DNA from: Gordionus sp. m RMFG-2023
Lineage: Eukaryota > Nematomorpha > Gordioida > Chordodea > Parachordodidae
DNA length: 64,000 bases
Assembly (NCBI RefSeq): GCF_954871325.1
Contig: NC_088775.1
Span: 12,253,561 to 12,317,560, forward strand
Reading direction: 5' to 3'
The position numbers and the translations under genes were made by a program. Below are positions 15,201 through 30,200 of this stretch, in pieces; the stretch's first letter is position 1; each line of letters starts with the position of its first letter. The notes below the pieces were generated by a model. That model was not told where the DNA came from. It ran no database searches and worked only from the letters and a program-made list of their open reading frames with translations.

Positions 15201-18200
15201 CTGGACCTAGGAAGCGACGATGTTACATTGCAACAGTGATGGCCATATCCGCAGCCAATGCAGTGCTATCGGTAGAGGCTCTCGCACCACCCTAACTCAG
15301 ATCAATTATAACTCTTTGGGCGAGTCTGCTGGAAGTAGTAAGCGAAGGATGCGCAACCCAACGCCCGTCCAACTATAGCTTCCAACCTCTCATCCAGTTC
15401 CATCTGCTAACGGGGGGAAGTTGATAATGGGAACCTCCATCACTCGATCCAGTCTCTTTTCCACACCACCAGCGGAGGACATCCTACGAAGAGCGATGAC
15501 CACCCTCGATGAGACCGCTCCTTGTACTTCGGGGTCCCAGATGTTTCCACAAAATAATGAAGCTATGGATTTGTGGGAGAATCAATTGTTACTACCGTTA
15601 TGTCTCCCGCAAAGTCCCGCAGTACTTACAGATTATTCCCATAAAAAATTAGTATTTAATTATATTCAATTATTTTTTTGATATGCGTGCCATAGGCCCA
15701 TAAAGGGGTGGCATGTCATAAATTGTAAGATTTTTTTTATAATTTGTTTTTATTAAATGTCAATCATTTTTATGATAAAATTTTTATCGTTTTTTTTTGT
15801 AAAAGCATTTTATTCATTATTAATTTATGCTTAAAAAAATCATTAATTTTTTTACGATTTTTTTAATCAAATTTTTTTTAATTATCAATTTTTCTTCGGA
15901 TTTGAAATTATTTTTGTTTCTTCATTTATTTCATGTTCAAAATTCAATAAAAATATAAACTTTTGAAGTGTCGAATTATATTGATTGTCTTTGTCTTAAA
16001 TTTTTAGGTAAAATTTAATTGTATTGAGAGGTAAGTTGTACGATAATTTTTGAAAATCTTTATATTTTTCTTGAAAGTAAGTTCTTTTTGTCTTTTTTGA
16101 TAACTTTTGTTAGTATATATTTTGTATAGATACAAAACTAGCTTTATAAATAAGTGATTAGATTTATATCGGTTTTTCTATTCTATTAAATCTATATGCT
16201 TACTTCTAGGTTCTCACAATGTTAAATAAAAGTAAAATTAACATAGCCAACATAACCTTCCTTAATAAAATTTTACTTAATCGGGTCTGGGCTTATTTCC
16301 TCTCCTCTTATTTCCCATGGGTGTATAAGTAAGTGGCTTTGCCTCTTGCGCGTTACAGGTAACTGCGACCGGCCCAAAAAATGTGGATGGTCCTCTTATT
16401 ATTTCCATCTTTTATCCCATTCTGGCTTTCATGAGAGAACCAACCTTTGCTCTGTTGTATACATAACTCTGTTGTATACATAACTCTGTTGTACACATAA
16501 CTCTGTTGTATACATAACTCTGTTATATTTATGGACGCTTAAGACTAGGCGCTTAATATCACATTAAATTATCAATAATTAATAGATAATTAACTTTTTG
16601 ATAGAGGAAATCATCGAAGGGTAGAAGTTGGTCGAGTAGTTTTATGATGATTTTATAGATGTCTTGGCTCAAATGGCAATGAAATAAGTTGATCAACTTG
16701 GAGGATAATTCCTTGATTGACAAGTGGTCATTCAAAGGCTTTTCTTTGCATAATGCAACGAGTTTTAGCATCGTTGTCAAAGTTGAGCATATAACCCTTT
16801 TTATAGTTCAAATAATATAAAAATAGTTTTAAATGACTGGTTTTTTGAATTGATAAATTAAGGTAAATAGAGAAAAGGGAGGCACACGTGCTTGATGCCA
16901 TTATTATTAAAATAGTGGCTCGTTTTCTAGTGCTCAATTCGGTAATATTAATTTTTTTAAATCAGAATTTTTAATAACTAAGGCGTATTTGTTTATCTCT
17001 TTCTTTTGCATACTCTCCAACAGTGTTAGCCAAAAGAAAAAATATTTTACATGTTTATCAAATTAGTATCCGGATAAAATTTTAAGGGGGCCAATTGAAA
17101 TGGTCTTCTTAATACTAACTGCCAGCCGAACAGGTGTAACGCGTCTTGTTTAGACTTCAAGACCAGTATTTCGGATGTTCGATACTCCTTTTTGTCGCTC
17201 GAGACATAATTCCTGCAGTAGACCTTGATATTGTCTATGATAGTTATCTTTCTAGGATCTTTACTGTGACCAACTAAATTATTGAGAAGAATTATATATA
17301 TAAATATAAAGCGGGATATTATTTGCATATTTAATTATGTTTAAATAGAATTGATATAACAAAAAAAAATAAGACTATCTATTTATATAAGTAATATATT
17401 TCACATATTAAACTTCTAAGGATGATGCAGTTTCCAAATTTTGAAGATTCGTTTTGACTAAGTGCAATATCGTACCATCTACTTTTCTTTAAATTTTTAA
17501 TCTGCGGTAGAATAAAAATTTTTATAAAAAAACGTTTTAATATATCTCAATCTTTATTTACTCCAAAAAATTGTATAAGCTTGCCATGCACACTTCTTTC
17601 TATCTTTCTTTTGTTCTTATTCTCTTTCATAACAAACTCTAGGCTCTATTTGAAATTTTATAATACCTCTATGGTCCTCTTCCCAATTTTCAAATAAGAC
17701 GGAGAGCGATTCAAAGAATGACAACCGATTTGAACTTGTAATCCTGCTACATACATATCATTCTCAGGCGGAGAAGATTTATCCAAAGATATTTCTAGTT
17801 TAACGTAATCTCGCTATATATAAAAGAAAAAATTACACATATATCAGGTTAAAATGATACTATATCCGAAAATAACAAGAATTCGATGGAAAATAGACTG
17901 AGTGTTAAACAGAAAGATAGGGATTAAATTATTTTAATTTCTTTCCTCTTGCTTCTTTCTCCTCCCTTATTTAAAGAAGATTATTTATAAAAATAATAGA
18001 TAACAGCATATTCGTCTTTCCTTCTCTGAGCCCTTTTACTGCCTTTGCTAGACGATGTTTGAAGTAATTGGTTCATATTGGCGAACATCTGGTTGATGTC
18101 ATCCTTTTTCGATGACGCGTTCCCCTGATTATTGAAAGGAATAACGGCCACGAAGAGGCCGGGTGTGGTGAGCCTTTGGACTAATTTAGCCTTGTCGTAA

Positions 18201-21200
18201 ATTTCTAAAAAGTCCGAGCCCCCGAACTCCAAATTCTTAGTGGTACAAAGTTGACAGCTTTCGAAATAATCTGGAGAATCCGGAGGTAGAGAGAGATGGG
18301 TATTGGTTGTCGATAAGTTACCTTCTTCCGGTAAAAAGGTAATGGAACAAAAAAAGTATTTAATCTTTATGTACGCAAATAATTCCATAAATACTATTGA
18401 AGGGAAAGAGATTTTCAACTAAGTTGTAAAATTGATTTATCGTAAAAAAAATTCTATTTTGCAAAAATGTTGAGATATAATTACAATTACTTTTTAATTT
18501 AAGATCCTTCGATGTGGGCAAGAATGATTTGCCGTCGTCATTCTTGATGATCTTCAGAGGTTTGTCAAATCTTATAGCATAGGGACTCTCCGAAAGATCT
18601 GAAAGATAAATAGATAATATAAATAGTGATGTAAATGTTACTTCAAAAAAAGAAAAGGTAGTAACTAATGACGTTCCTTTTTTTTAAAAAAAACTAATTC
18701 ATCGACGTTATTTTACAACATTAAATATAAGTATATAGTCATAATAAATTGTTGCGAGAAAAATAATAGGCAATAAGGAGCACTGTATGTAAAAATAAAG
18801 TTCAAGTGTCGCTGGAGAGTAGCCTATATGTGCACTTAAATTTAATTTTTTAACTCGCTTAAGATATTATTTTTATCTGAGCTGTACCCGGACCATGTCT
18901 CTGAGTTAATAAATAAATTGGCCAAAAATTGGCTGGTTCAGTCCAGACCAGACACTCCTTACAAAAATTTGTTTGTAACAAATTTAGGTTCATATATTTA
19001 TATCTATAATACAACTAATAAAAAGTGTATAGAAATTAAAATACAATCTGTTTCCAACATAAATTTTACCATAGCCACGTTTATAAGTAAATGGAGCCAG
19101 GGGACCTTCAAAACATGTAATGTAGCCTAGAACTGGATTTATACCCGGTCTCATCATATCTATCGTCATCAAGTCTCCATTTTCGAATAAAACGAATATC
19201 GCGTAGTTGGAGGATACCGTCAACGCGCTTATCTGGTTGCGTAATATAAAATAATATGCGAGGATAGGAACCATTTTTGTAATCTCAATTCAATTTACTT
19301 ACCATATTTTTAAAAAACTGGGGAGATGGATTTAACCGTGGTTTTGACAAAACAAATATAATCAAACGTCTATATAAATCAAAGCAATTTATGGATGGTC
19401 GGAGTGAGTAATTAATTCACATATAAAATTTAATTTTACCGTAGAACTCTCCGAAATCATAAATGAAATTGGTAGAATTTCCCATTGCTCCATGTCGGTG
19501 ATCAAATCACAACAATACATCCTTCCAGTAAAATCAAAATTATTGTCTCTATCCCTTTGATCCTCGTGGATTTGGTTGCATGTGAATCCTAATATGATGT
19601 GCCTCACAGTATGATGACCTTGGTCCAGGGATTTTTTAAGGGTGTCTTTATTGTTAGCTTTATCGCCCATCTTCGTAATCGGGTTAGTCGTGGTATTATT
19701 CGTTTGCGCATTCGATTCGTTGTTCCATTTGACAGCTGTCTTACAGGTGATAATTCCCGGAATTTCAGGAATTTCATTTAAATCGTAATAAGCACCGATC
19801 GATACAGCGCTAAAATAAAAATATATATGCGATTTAAAAAAATAAAAAATTATATATAATAGTAGATTATTTTGACAATAAAAACTGATGCGCCTGCGCC
19901 GTTCAATGTATCAATTTGAAGAGAAATTAAGGATTAATAAGCGAGGAGTATTATAAAATGGTTCTAATTTAACCTTCGAAGACATTATTTTATAATTAAA
20001 ATATAACTTTTGCTAACAGTAAAAGGTCATAAAAATTAGTCATATCCCTAAAAAGAAATAATTAATCGATCTTAAAATCAGCCACTTAATTGCATTTCGA
20101 ATTTTTTTAATTAAGTATTTTTCTTTCAAAATTGACTTTTTTATCTTCGGTATCTGTATATTGTATCTTATATCCAAAACAAGATTCCCATTAACTGTAT
20201 CACGTGAGCATTTAGCTAATAAGGTCGTGCCATCAACGAAGCTCATCAATATAAGATTTAATGAATTGGAATAGTACAGCGTTTTTCCGCCCCCGAATAA
20301 AGGATTCAATTTGCTCTGGCGTTTAAATGAAAGAAATAACGTACTATGAATTATTTAAAATTTAATGCCCATTTTTTAATTATTTTTTTTAAAAAAACGA
20401 TTTCAATAAAAAAACGAAAAATCTCAACAACAAAAAGGAACAATTTCAACAACAAAAAGGAACAATTTCAACAACAAAAAAAAGAATAATGATTTTAAAA
20501 TAAATTTATAGAATATATATATCTTTATTTATAAAACAAAGCTGACATATTAGAAAACTTAGATGATCCCATCATAATTCTAAAAAAAAACTATAGTATA
20601 TATTTTTTCTTTCTTTCTTTATATATATATATATATAATAAACTTGAGAATCGCTCGTTCCAGCAATGTAAATAGCGTTTGTAACATAAAAAAGCACGCC
20701 ATTATACTTAGCCTCATCGTTTAAAGGTTGATAATATATAACACCTAGACAAATAAATATTGCTTAGCCATAAAATCGTATGTTGTATGGTCTAAAACTA
20801 GATCAGAGGTATTCGATGTCAATCATTTTTTTTAAAAAAAATTATAATCTAAACCTTAGAAATTAAGATTCTGTACATCCGAAATAGAAGGATTCGGATA
20901 ATAAACAGATTTCTTGCCCTCCCGTCTCCCCTTGGCTATGCTAATGTAAGAATAAATAATTTTGATTATGAAAGGGTGACTGCTATATGATTTAAAATGT
21001 CCTAGTAGGACCTATGCAGATAATGATATTAACTTTATAATCCAGTTGGTCAACAAAAAAAGAATTGATTTAATTTTGCGTACTCGCTTGAGACATTATG
21101 AGTATACAAAGACTCCCGTCACTTTCGATGATACAACAAGAGTCCGTCATCGAACTGTTAGGTATAACGAACGAATACTCCAGCGGAATATTTTTATTTT

Positions 21201-24200
21201 TGATATTCTTACTTTTCAACAAATTTCCATCATTAAAATCGTAAATTTTGAGAGAATCCTTGTTCAAAACCGCCAATTTAAAAAGGCATTGATTAATGGC
21301 GCCGCGTGAAGGTGTCAACCAAACACCTTTCAATATAGCACTTTGGGTGCGTTGCGCCAAGATTAGTTTCGCATTTAATGCGTCGGAAGTAAGGGATACA
21401 AATGTATCGTTCGAGGGGGATAAATGGTATCTGTCTGTTAGTGTAGCTTTCTCATCGATTGTCAAAATAATTATGTCCTAAAAAAGGGCGATTTTAATAA
21501 GTTTTATTAATTACAAAATTAAGTAAACATATCGATTATAATTGAGCATATATTTTTAGAAACCCCCGCCCCTCTTATATACAATTTTTCTTAAATCCAT
21601 TTGATATCTCCCATTCCTTCACAGAACTGTGGCCTACTTTATTTCAAAATGTCTGTTTATGATATTTTAAAATTTTATATTTAAAAAAATGGAGGTTAAC
21701 CTGATCTCCGATTATAGCGATATGTTGATTGGTCTTTGGGTGAATAACTAACGAATTGATGGAGAAGGGCATCTTAAGATTCCATATAGGATTCGATAAG
21801 GAATTGCTGTCCGCCATTGTTACATTGTCGGATCGGTACATCGCCAACTTTTAAATTTGTGTAAATGAATCAATAAAATGGTGAATTATATATATTTAAT
21901 TTTGAATATTTTTCCTCTCCGAGTAATATAAAATGCTACGATTACAACTGCCTAAGCTTGAGCATTTTGTACGGTAACCGGCCTAACATTTTTTGGATAA
22001 ATTGAACACTAGCCCCCCGCTTTCTAAAGCTCAAATGTATAATTTGTAAAATGTATTAACTTTATCTTTATCAGAAGCTACGATCAAAAATGGGCCGTTG
22101 TCAGACGGGCCATCATCTAAGGGAAAGGCTCTAGCGAAGCGCAAATTATAAGGTCTTAGGGAGACCATAATGGCGGGCCCTTTAATATTATTGATATTGC
22201 CACTACCATTCGCGCAAGCTTTACGAATGATAACATTGCTATTGCCCAATCCGGAATTGTCTTTATGACCTAGGTCTGATTCATTGTTGGATCCGTAGTG
22301 ATCGAGTGAAAGGGAAGGAGGGAACGAGACGTCGGGACCCGTGAGGAGTGAAAACTTGGAACCCAGAATGGCTAAAGGTTTGCCCAATATTTCATTAATA
22401 TCGCTCGATGACGACGAGGAATCTTGTTCATTCTTAGCGTAAGTTTCGATGATGGCTTGTTCGCCATTTTTTCCTTCAACTTGTGAGGAATCGTCGTTGT
22501 CAAGTTTTAATGATAGGGGATAGATAATACGATAGTAAAGAAGGGACAATGGAGTGCCAACTGTTGATTGGGTAAAATAAGAGCTCTTGTCGTCAAGGAT
22601 ATTGGAGGAATCCACAAACTTGATAAAATGATGAACGTAAAGGGAAACGCAATCATTAATTTTGGCGAATATCTTTGAGAGCGTATAGTTTTTTTTTTCA
22701 AATTAAAAATATTATATTTGAAGAATGAAAAGTTATAAAATCGCTATCCCTTATAATCTATATTAAAAAATATATAAAAAATTTACCTTCTGACCAATGA
22801 AAGCGTTGTACAAATCGGTGCCCTCTTGTTTCAACTTATTAATCTGATTTTGGGTGTAAAACGAAAATTGTTTGGATCCGGGGCTTTGATAGGGTAAGTT
22901 TGGATTGATAAATTTACAACGAGAGACTAAAGATTCAAAAGTGCTATAGTCATTTTCCAAACATTCGCTTATACCTCTACATCTAGTGGATAACAATTTT
23001 ATGGAGGGGTGACGGCTAAGGTCGCCATCGTGACTGGATGTTAAATCGTTATTTTTGTTGTCGGGTGATAGTGATACATTGTTGTTGATAACTAAAGCCT
23101 GCAGGGAAAATTTATTTATTATTTAAAAAAAAAGAATTATGATTATTTATTGGTATTTTTAATAAAAATTATATCGTATTCATAGTGGACGAAATATGTC
23201 ATCTATTTCAAGGTATAAAGTCGTATCCTACTTTTCGATTTCAAATTAAACCGATTTTTAGTTGCGCGAATTTTATATTTCATGTGGCTAGTTCCTCTTT
23301 CCATCTCTTCTTCCTTCTTTCTTTCAATTGCCGAAATTGTGTTTAAAAAAATATGAAGCTTAACACTGCATTTATTGTAATGGGAATTTGAAAATTACTC
23401 CATTAAAATAAAAAAAATCTTAAAAGATTTTTAATCTCTCAACATTTTTTAAAATGAAAATTTTTTTTTGGGAATGTTCAAACAGGATTCTGATCAAATT
23501 TTACCAAAAATTCCAAATCCATTTTGTAAATAAATCTTTTGTGATTTTTAAGCAATTTTGTTCAAAATTTTGAGGCAAAAAAAATCTTAAAAAAATTTTT
23601 GAGGTTTATATTTACGAACTCTGAGATATCTCATTAAAAAATAATAATATTCAAAATCAGACGGCGATTTAAATGAACAAACTTTGCAAGATCCATCCTC
23701 CTTGGCGCCACAATCGCAAAAGAAAGAGCCGTACTTGGAATAAGTAACGTCGTGCCCTTTGTGGCAAATTCTGGCGCAAGGGCTGCACACGCCTACCCCG
23801 TCTACCATAGAGCATGTGTGGCAATTATACCTTTAGCGATATTCATTTTTTTGAATAAATATTTAAATTAACCAATAAATTTGATAACGAACTTTAAAAA
23901 TACCCATCATCTCAAAATTCAGAGCTCTGAAAGCATATAAATGATAAAAAGGTTAGATATTTGTATCGAGCCTATTTTTTAATATCCGAGCCAATTCAAA
24001 AAACCGATTTATTTTTACGAAGATTAGAATCCGATCCAAACTTAATATTCCATGTATATATAGTACTACTAGATTGGCGATTCATTTATGGTTAGATAAA
24101 TAAAGACGATAAATCAATGCACAAACCACAAAATGGCGCTACACCGGACTTCTATATATGGACACTTTTAAAGTTTATACACACCATTAAAAAAAGGTAC

Positions 24201-27200
24201 TAGAAAGTAAAAAAAGTGTTAGGGAAAAAAGGCTTAAAATGTGTCTAAGTCCCTATCCATCCCGAACGAAATTTTTTAAAATTAAGCTATGACTCGGAGT
24301 CAAAGAATGCCTGCCTGGGTCTAACTGATCAGATTTGGACATATCCGTAGCATAAGTTTCCAGTTTTAAAGAAAAAGAAGGGGGGATCTATTTGTGTTAG
24401 AAAATGTTCTCAACAAATAATAAGGTCATAAATATTTCCAAAAAAACTTAAATATTGCAAAACTAAAGAAAAAAGTTGAATTTGCTCTAGTTAGTAAAAA
24501 AATTCATTAAGATTTTGTTTTAAGATTGAGTTAGAGAAAAAAACATATAAAAACGAGAAAAAAAAACTTAAAAAGAAGAGAAAAAAAATTATTGACGAAA
24601 TTTTTAAGCATGTTTTTATTTTTTTAATTTCATTTATTTGAAACTATAACAAAGCTTACATTTAAATGAATTTTTAATTAATTATAGATTTAATCATTCT
24701 GTTCCCAAAAAGGAACCATATAATTATATCTAAAAATTTCGATTTTAGTTTTTTTTGTCTTAATGTATAAAAATTCTTTGTGGCTTCATTAGTAAAATGT
24801 TAAATTTTACCACCTAGAAGATTTTTTTTTTTAAAAAAACTGAATATTTTTGATCCTTAAAGGATGTGGCTATAAGGAATATAAAAAAAATTTGTAGATT
24901 TAATTTTAAACTTTTTTTTGGTTTCGGCTTCCAGAAAAAAAAAGTTTTTTTAAAAAATATTCCTAGTGTTACTTAATAATATAATTTTGATTAGATTCTT
25001 CTATAGTAAAAGATTATTACCAATGTTGTTCGATAAACTCTTTGTTCGTGAATGTGAAAGTACATATATCAACGTTGAGATCGTTATATTCCTAGATTAT
25101 TTTAAATTATAAAAAAAAATGTATATCACTTGAAGATGAATTTATAAGTGTCGTGTAACTTAGTTATATTACTTTAATAAAATTCGATAAAATTATATAG
25201 TCTTTAATAAAAGATTATATTAAGAACTAATAAACATTACTGATTCGTCGGATAAAGAATCTTCAAAATTTTCTTCCGATAAGTCAAACGTATGATTTCT
25301 ATCGTTAGACTAAAATAATCGTTTTAAAAATATAAAATTTATTCGTAAATAACCTCCCATCATAAAGTGTATGATAGTGTTTATTTTCTTTCTTACTTTC
25401 ATTTTTTTTCTTTCTATATTTCATTCTTTCTTTCATTGATTTAACCCATTTATAATTCATTATATATTTTTTTTCAAAAAAAAAGTTAGCCAAAGCTCAC
25501 TTTTAAATATATATCCAAAGTATCCCCGAATTTGTTCGAATCGTTGTAAGAATTCATGTTTTCCGAATAAGGTTGAACACACGTCAAGATACAATCGAGA
25601 AAAGTGAAGACGTAGCATAAAAATACGTAAAAGTCCTTCACAAAAAATTTTAGAAAAATCAATATGTATTAATAGTTTTGCCTCGTAAAAATATCATTTC
25701 AAATTTCTCGAATAGCATTTTCAAACATGTAAAACGTCAATTTTATCTTTAAAAAAAACGTTTGGTTTGTTTTTGTTTTGTAAAATAAATTAACTTTAGC
25801 CTATAAAATAAGAAAAAAATATGTCTAGCAGATTTCAGCGATAAAACAAAAGCTCGTGGAAAGATGGTGGACGAGTCTGAGGTGGACGATAAAAGATTAT
25901 TCATCGTTTTAAAAAACAAGCATTCAGAGTGAATCATAGGATAGCCAGGATTTTGCTAGGGTGTGGTTTTCGTCATAAAATTTTATTGGAGGGCTAGACA
26001 GGGTTCTGGGCCCGAATTCGCAGGAATTTTGAATTCTATTTAGCTGGGTTGGACCTTTAGAAAATCGGTTTTCGCTTAAGTTACCGTTATCAAATTTCGG
26101 CTAAATAGAGTTTAAAATTCCGTCTAGAACCCTGGTTTTAGTTTCATTTATTGCAGTACATTTGTCGAGGTTACATTTTTTTTAAAAAAATATTTTTTTG
26201 ATTTTTGCACTTTTTTTATTATTTTATATGCTTTTTTCTGAAAGTTTTGAATTAGTCATTATTAAATTACTGTTTATAAGTAACATATTGTATCTGGGAG
26301 AGAGGGGAGGGAGATCGTTATTCAAACCTTTTCAAAAAACCCGATGATGTTATTTTCATTGAAGATAATTGACAGTACTGTAAATTTCGCATTAAATTCC
26401 CAACATATAAATCATATTAAATATAATAGTAAGTTATAATATAACCTTAGACGCGTTGTGAATCGTACGGCGAGGGCTCAAAAAGTCGCGAACGTAATGA
26501 TCCTTCACCAAGGTCCCGAGCAATTCCGTAGCGAATAGCGTTAATTTTATGACCCCAACTTGATTGCTAGCGAACGCGAATTTATTTTGACACAAAAAAA
26601 GATGGGAGCACGCCAGGTATATTTCGTAAGACGTGGGACAGGTTTTGAAGTGAGAAAGAAGCTTTATCATTATTGAGGCCAAGGAGGAGAGGATCTTTTC
26701 GTGGCAGGTCAAAGGTAGGAGTAGACTAATGTGGTCCGAATATTTTTGATAATTAAAAATAATATTTTTGATAATTAAAAATAATATTTTTTACTAAAAA
26801 TTACAAATTCTTGAAAAGCCCCAAATAATTAGTAAAATGGGCGCTGGTATAAATAAACCGGATTTATTAATTTTTGAAAAATAAATTGTTAAATTAAATA
26901 GCGCTGCTTAGAATAGTAGTGTCCTTTTAATCTTATAAAACGCCAATCAAATTAAATATCCGTACACGCCGCACCGTTATTATAATATTGGAAAATGCAC
27001 GAGCGGGTATTCAAATCTATATTAGTTGCGAAGGGCGTATTAAATGGGGTTATTAGAACTTAAAATCAACTGATTTTAAAATTTAAAATACAATGTTCAA
27101 ATTAATTATGAAAAATTACAAATACAAGATGTACATAATTGTAAATTATAAGATTTCTGGTAGGGCGAAACCCGTGTTATATTGTATGAAAATTTAATAA

Positions 27201-30200
27201 TCAATAAAATGACATAAATTACCTGCTATGTAAATATGAGTAATTTATCAAGCTATAGAAGTTTTTGCAATTCTCGCTAATCACTCCCATGTTATATACG
27301 TCATTATCCTAAAGTAAATTTTTTTTATATTAATTAGTTGTGTAAAAGCTAAAATACAGTGAAAGTTCCATATGTGATCATCTTTTTATTTTAACAACAC
27401 TAAGTTGGTAGAACCTCTCCATACTAAGGTTCTATTTAATATTCTAAGGTATTCAATACCTTTTAATGTTGACCAAGAAGTTAACTGCCTTTGATGGGCC
27501 AACCTAACCTGGTGTAGTTTCATGGAATTAAAAAATACAAAAAACTCGTCATAGATAATTTATTTTATGCAGCGTTTAAAACGCTGGAAAAAAAACTATA
27601 TAATTTTTTAGGAATAAATATAATATTTCGATAACTTTTAATAGTAAATAATAAAATAACGAAAATAACTCACTTAAGTTTTAAGTCATCTTTTAAATTT
27701 TGATTAAGAATATCTTAACTTCTATTATATAAATTTAGAAACACAAATTAGCTTGTTATCTTGGACAAAAAAATAAATAGCATTTTATAAACGCAGCGTG
27801 AAAAAAGTGACATAGGACGATCTCTGACTCAAGCAGCTTATTTGATAATAATCGTTTTTTTTTAATTTTTTTAAGTGTCCTTACTTTCGTTATATCCTCT
27901 TCGGTCGGGATGCCCAGTAATTTGTGAAAATATGAATCAATATTTTCCTCCACCATTAGAAAAGTGGTCACAAAATTGTCTAGAGATTCCATGTAAACGG
28001 AGGTCGCGTTAAAATGGGACAAATTTTGGAAGGCGCAAGTGAATAGGGTTAGGAGAGAGTGCTTTATGCTATCGCTACACTGAGTTAACCCTTTAGGATC
28101 GTTAACCATCTTGAAGAGGCTCATATAATCTTGGGAGAAAAAAAAATAGATAGGTAAGATGTTCGTACAAATCTGGCTTTTTTTAGCAAACCTTAATTCA
28201 TTTAAAAGTGCAAGTTTTTTTTTAAATTTTGAATGAAATATGTACTATTACTCTCCTCTTTCCTTCATTTTTTTGTATTCATACTTTTAACTACTTGAAC
28301 CAAGGATACTACGAGGTTCTGGAAACCAAACCCTCCAACAACCTCTTACTGCTTTCCGCAGATTAGCTAAAATTTGCTATTGAATTACGGCTCAGCTGCG
28401 AAATTTTTCTACTGTTCCTTTGTAAACATTATGAAACCAGTATATAGATAACAAGGGTGGGGAAGCCGTTCCCACGGCATATCAAATTATTTTGCGCTCA
28501 TTTAAATCCGCAGGAATAGACTTGAACAAACACGTAAAAAGATGTCGTTGCATCTGGCATAGTAATTATTTTTCTGTCTATATTGAGTCGTAATCTAATA
28601 GCAAATCTTGCAGAAAGGAGCAAATTGGGGTTGTTGGAGGGTATGCTTTAAAAATGTCCATGACCAACCTTAAGGCATACCCCTGTTCTTTCTTTTCTTT
28701 TCTTTTTTCTTTCTTTACAAAAAATAAAAATATGCAAAACGTTTAAAGTGTAAAAAAAAATTATATAATTCATTGCTTAACATATAATTGGTAAGTAATG
28801 TAAATGTGTAATGGAAATAAGTAAATGGTAGATAAATTACTTTCACTCGAATTAAAAATGGAGAAAAATGTTTCAACGCCAAAATCATTTTTGATTATAT
28901 TTTTCATCAGCTCGAGAATATTATAACGTATTTGATCGGCAAAACTAATAAAAAAAAATATATATAATATTTTAACGTGTAAAAACAAACCGAAACTTTA
29001 TTTATAAAATTTCAAATCTACAAATTTTCTTTAATCCAACTTTTTTCATAAAATTTCTTTTTGCGCAAATCAATATTTAGTTCTTTCGAATAGCTAATTT
29101 TAATATACATTCTTATATTTTATTACATTACACCCATATTCGTTAATCTTAGAAGAGGAGGGAAAGCATAGATATAGTCGTTTCTTATCTAAATCTATAC
29201 CAAGGTTAGCCTTACTCCTAGTCTACAACTTTAAAGGGGTCATTTTTTCAATGCTCTACTCCCAGTCCATAATAATATATCTTTAGGTACACTGGGAAAA
29301 CTGGTTAATAATAAAATAAAACATAGAATATCATTTTTATTTTCAAAACTAGTAATGTTTTAGGCTTCGCCCTAATTTGATTTTTGTTCTTAATTCTGAA
29401 TTCTATTCATAAAAGTGGCCTGGACACTTCTCCCCCCCCCCACATATGAGTTTTTTACGCTGTGAAATTAGGGTGAGGATAACTTTAAAATACACTTAAA
29501 AAGTGTACTTATTTCTAAAAAAAAAATTAAATCTACAAATAACTATAAGATGGCTAATCATAATTTTAAAAAAGAAATAAAACGAAAACTAGGACTTATA
29601 AATGTAATCGATGAAATAAGAGGCCGATGCGTAATTGTAACTTGGCCCTTAGGATCTTGTTATTATCATAATTCTTGTTACATAGCACGCAGTATTGTTT
29701 TAACCTAACCTTTGACCATAAGTGCAATTAGTATTCAATACAACTGTGAGCAAGGCGAGGTAGAAAAAAAAACCATTTCAATTTATAATTGTCTTCCTAA
29801 AAAGGCTAGTTAATTAATTCACTTTTCTCTTACAATAAAGTTAAAAACCTTTAATTTTTAGTTTCAGCAACAAAAATATCATTAAAACACAGTTTGTTAA
29901 AAACCTCTGAAAAATTATTACCTAATCCTAGAGATTTCGCCTATAGAGGATAACACTTTCCTACCATGCTTTGGTGAAATCTCGAGGGTTAGGGTATTAT
30001 AAATGTGAGGCTAAAATTTCAATTTAGCTCTTATCGAGGGTTTTTAATGATTATGTTTAGTCTATAACATTTTTATTTAAAAAAACTCCTCGTTACTTCT
30101 TATACATCTTTATAGATTGAATGATTTACAATATTTATTATTAATTCGATAATAACCTTTCATTCGTTAAAGTGTCCAAAATCTCTTTGCACTTTTTGAG

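Noticed and set aside
25749-25937. Minus-strand frame containing [12 protein letters not shown]
   Set aside because: Looks a little like a coding exon, but exons 29 and 30 join in phase without it and no paired acceptor and donor in the right phase was found.
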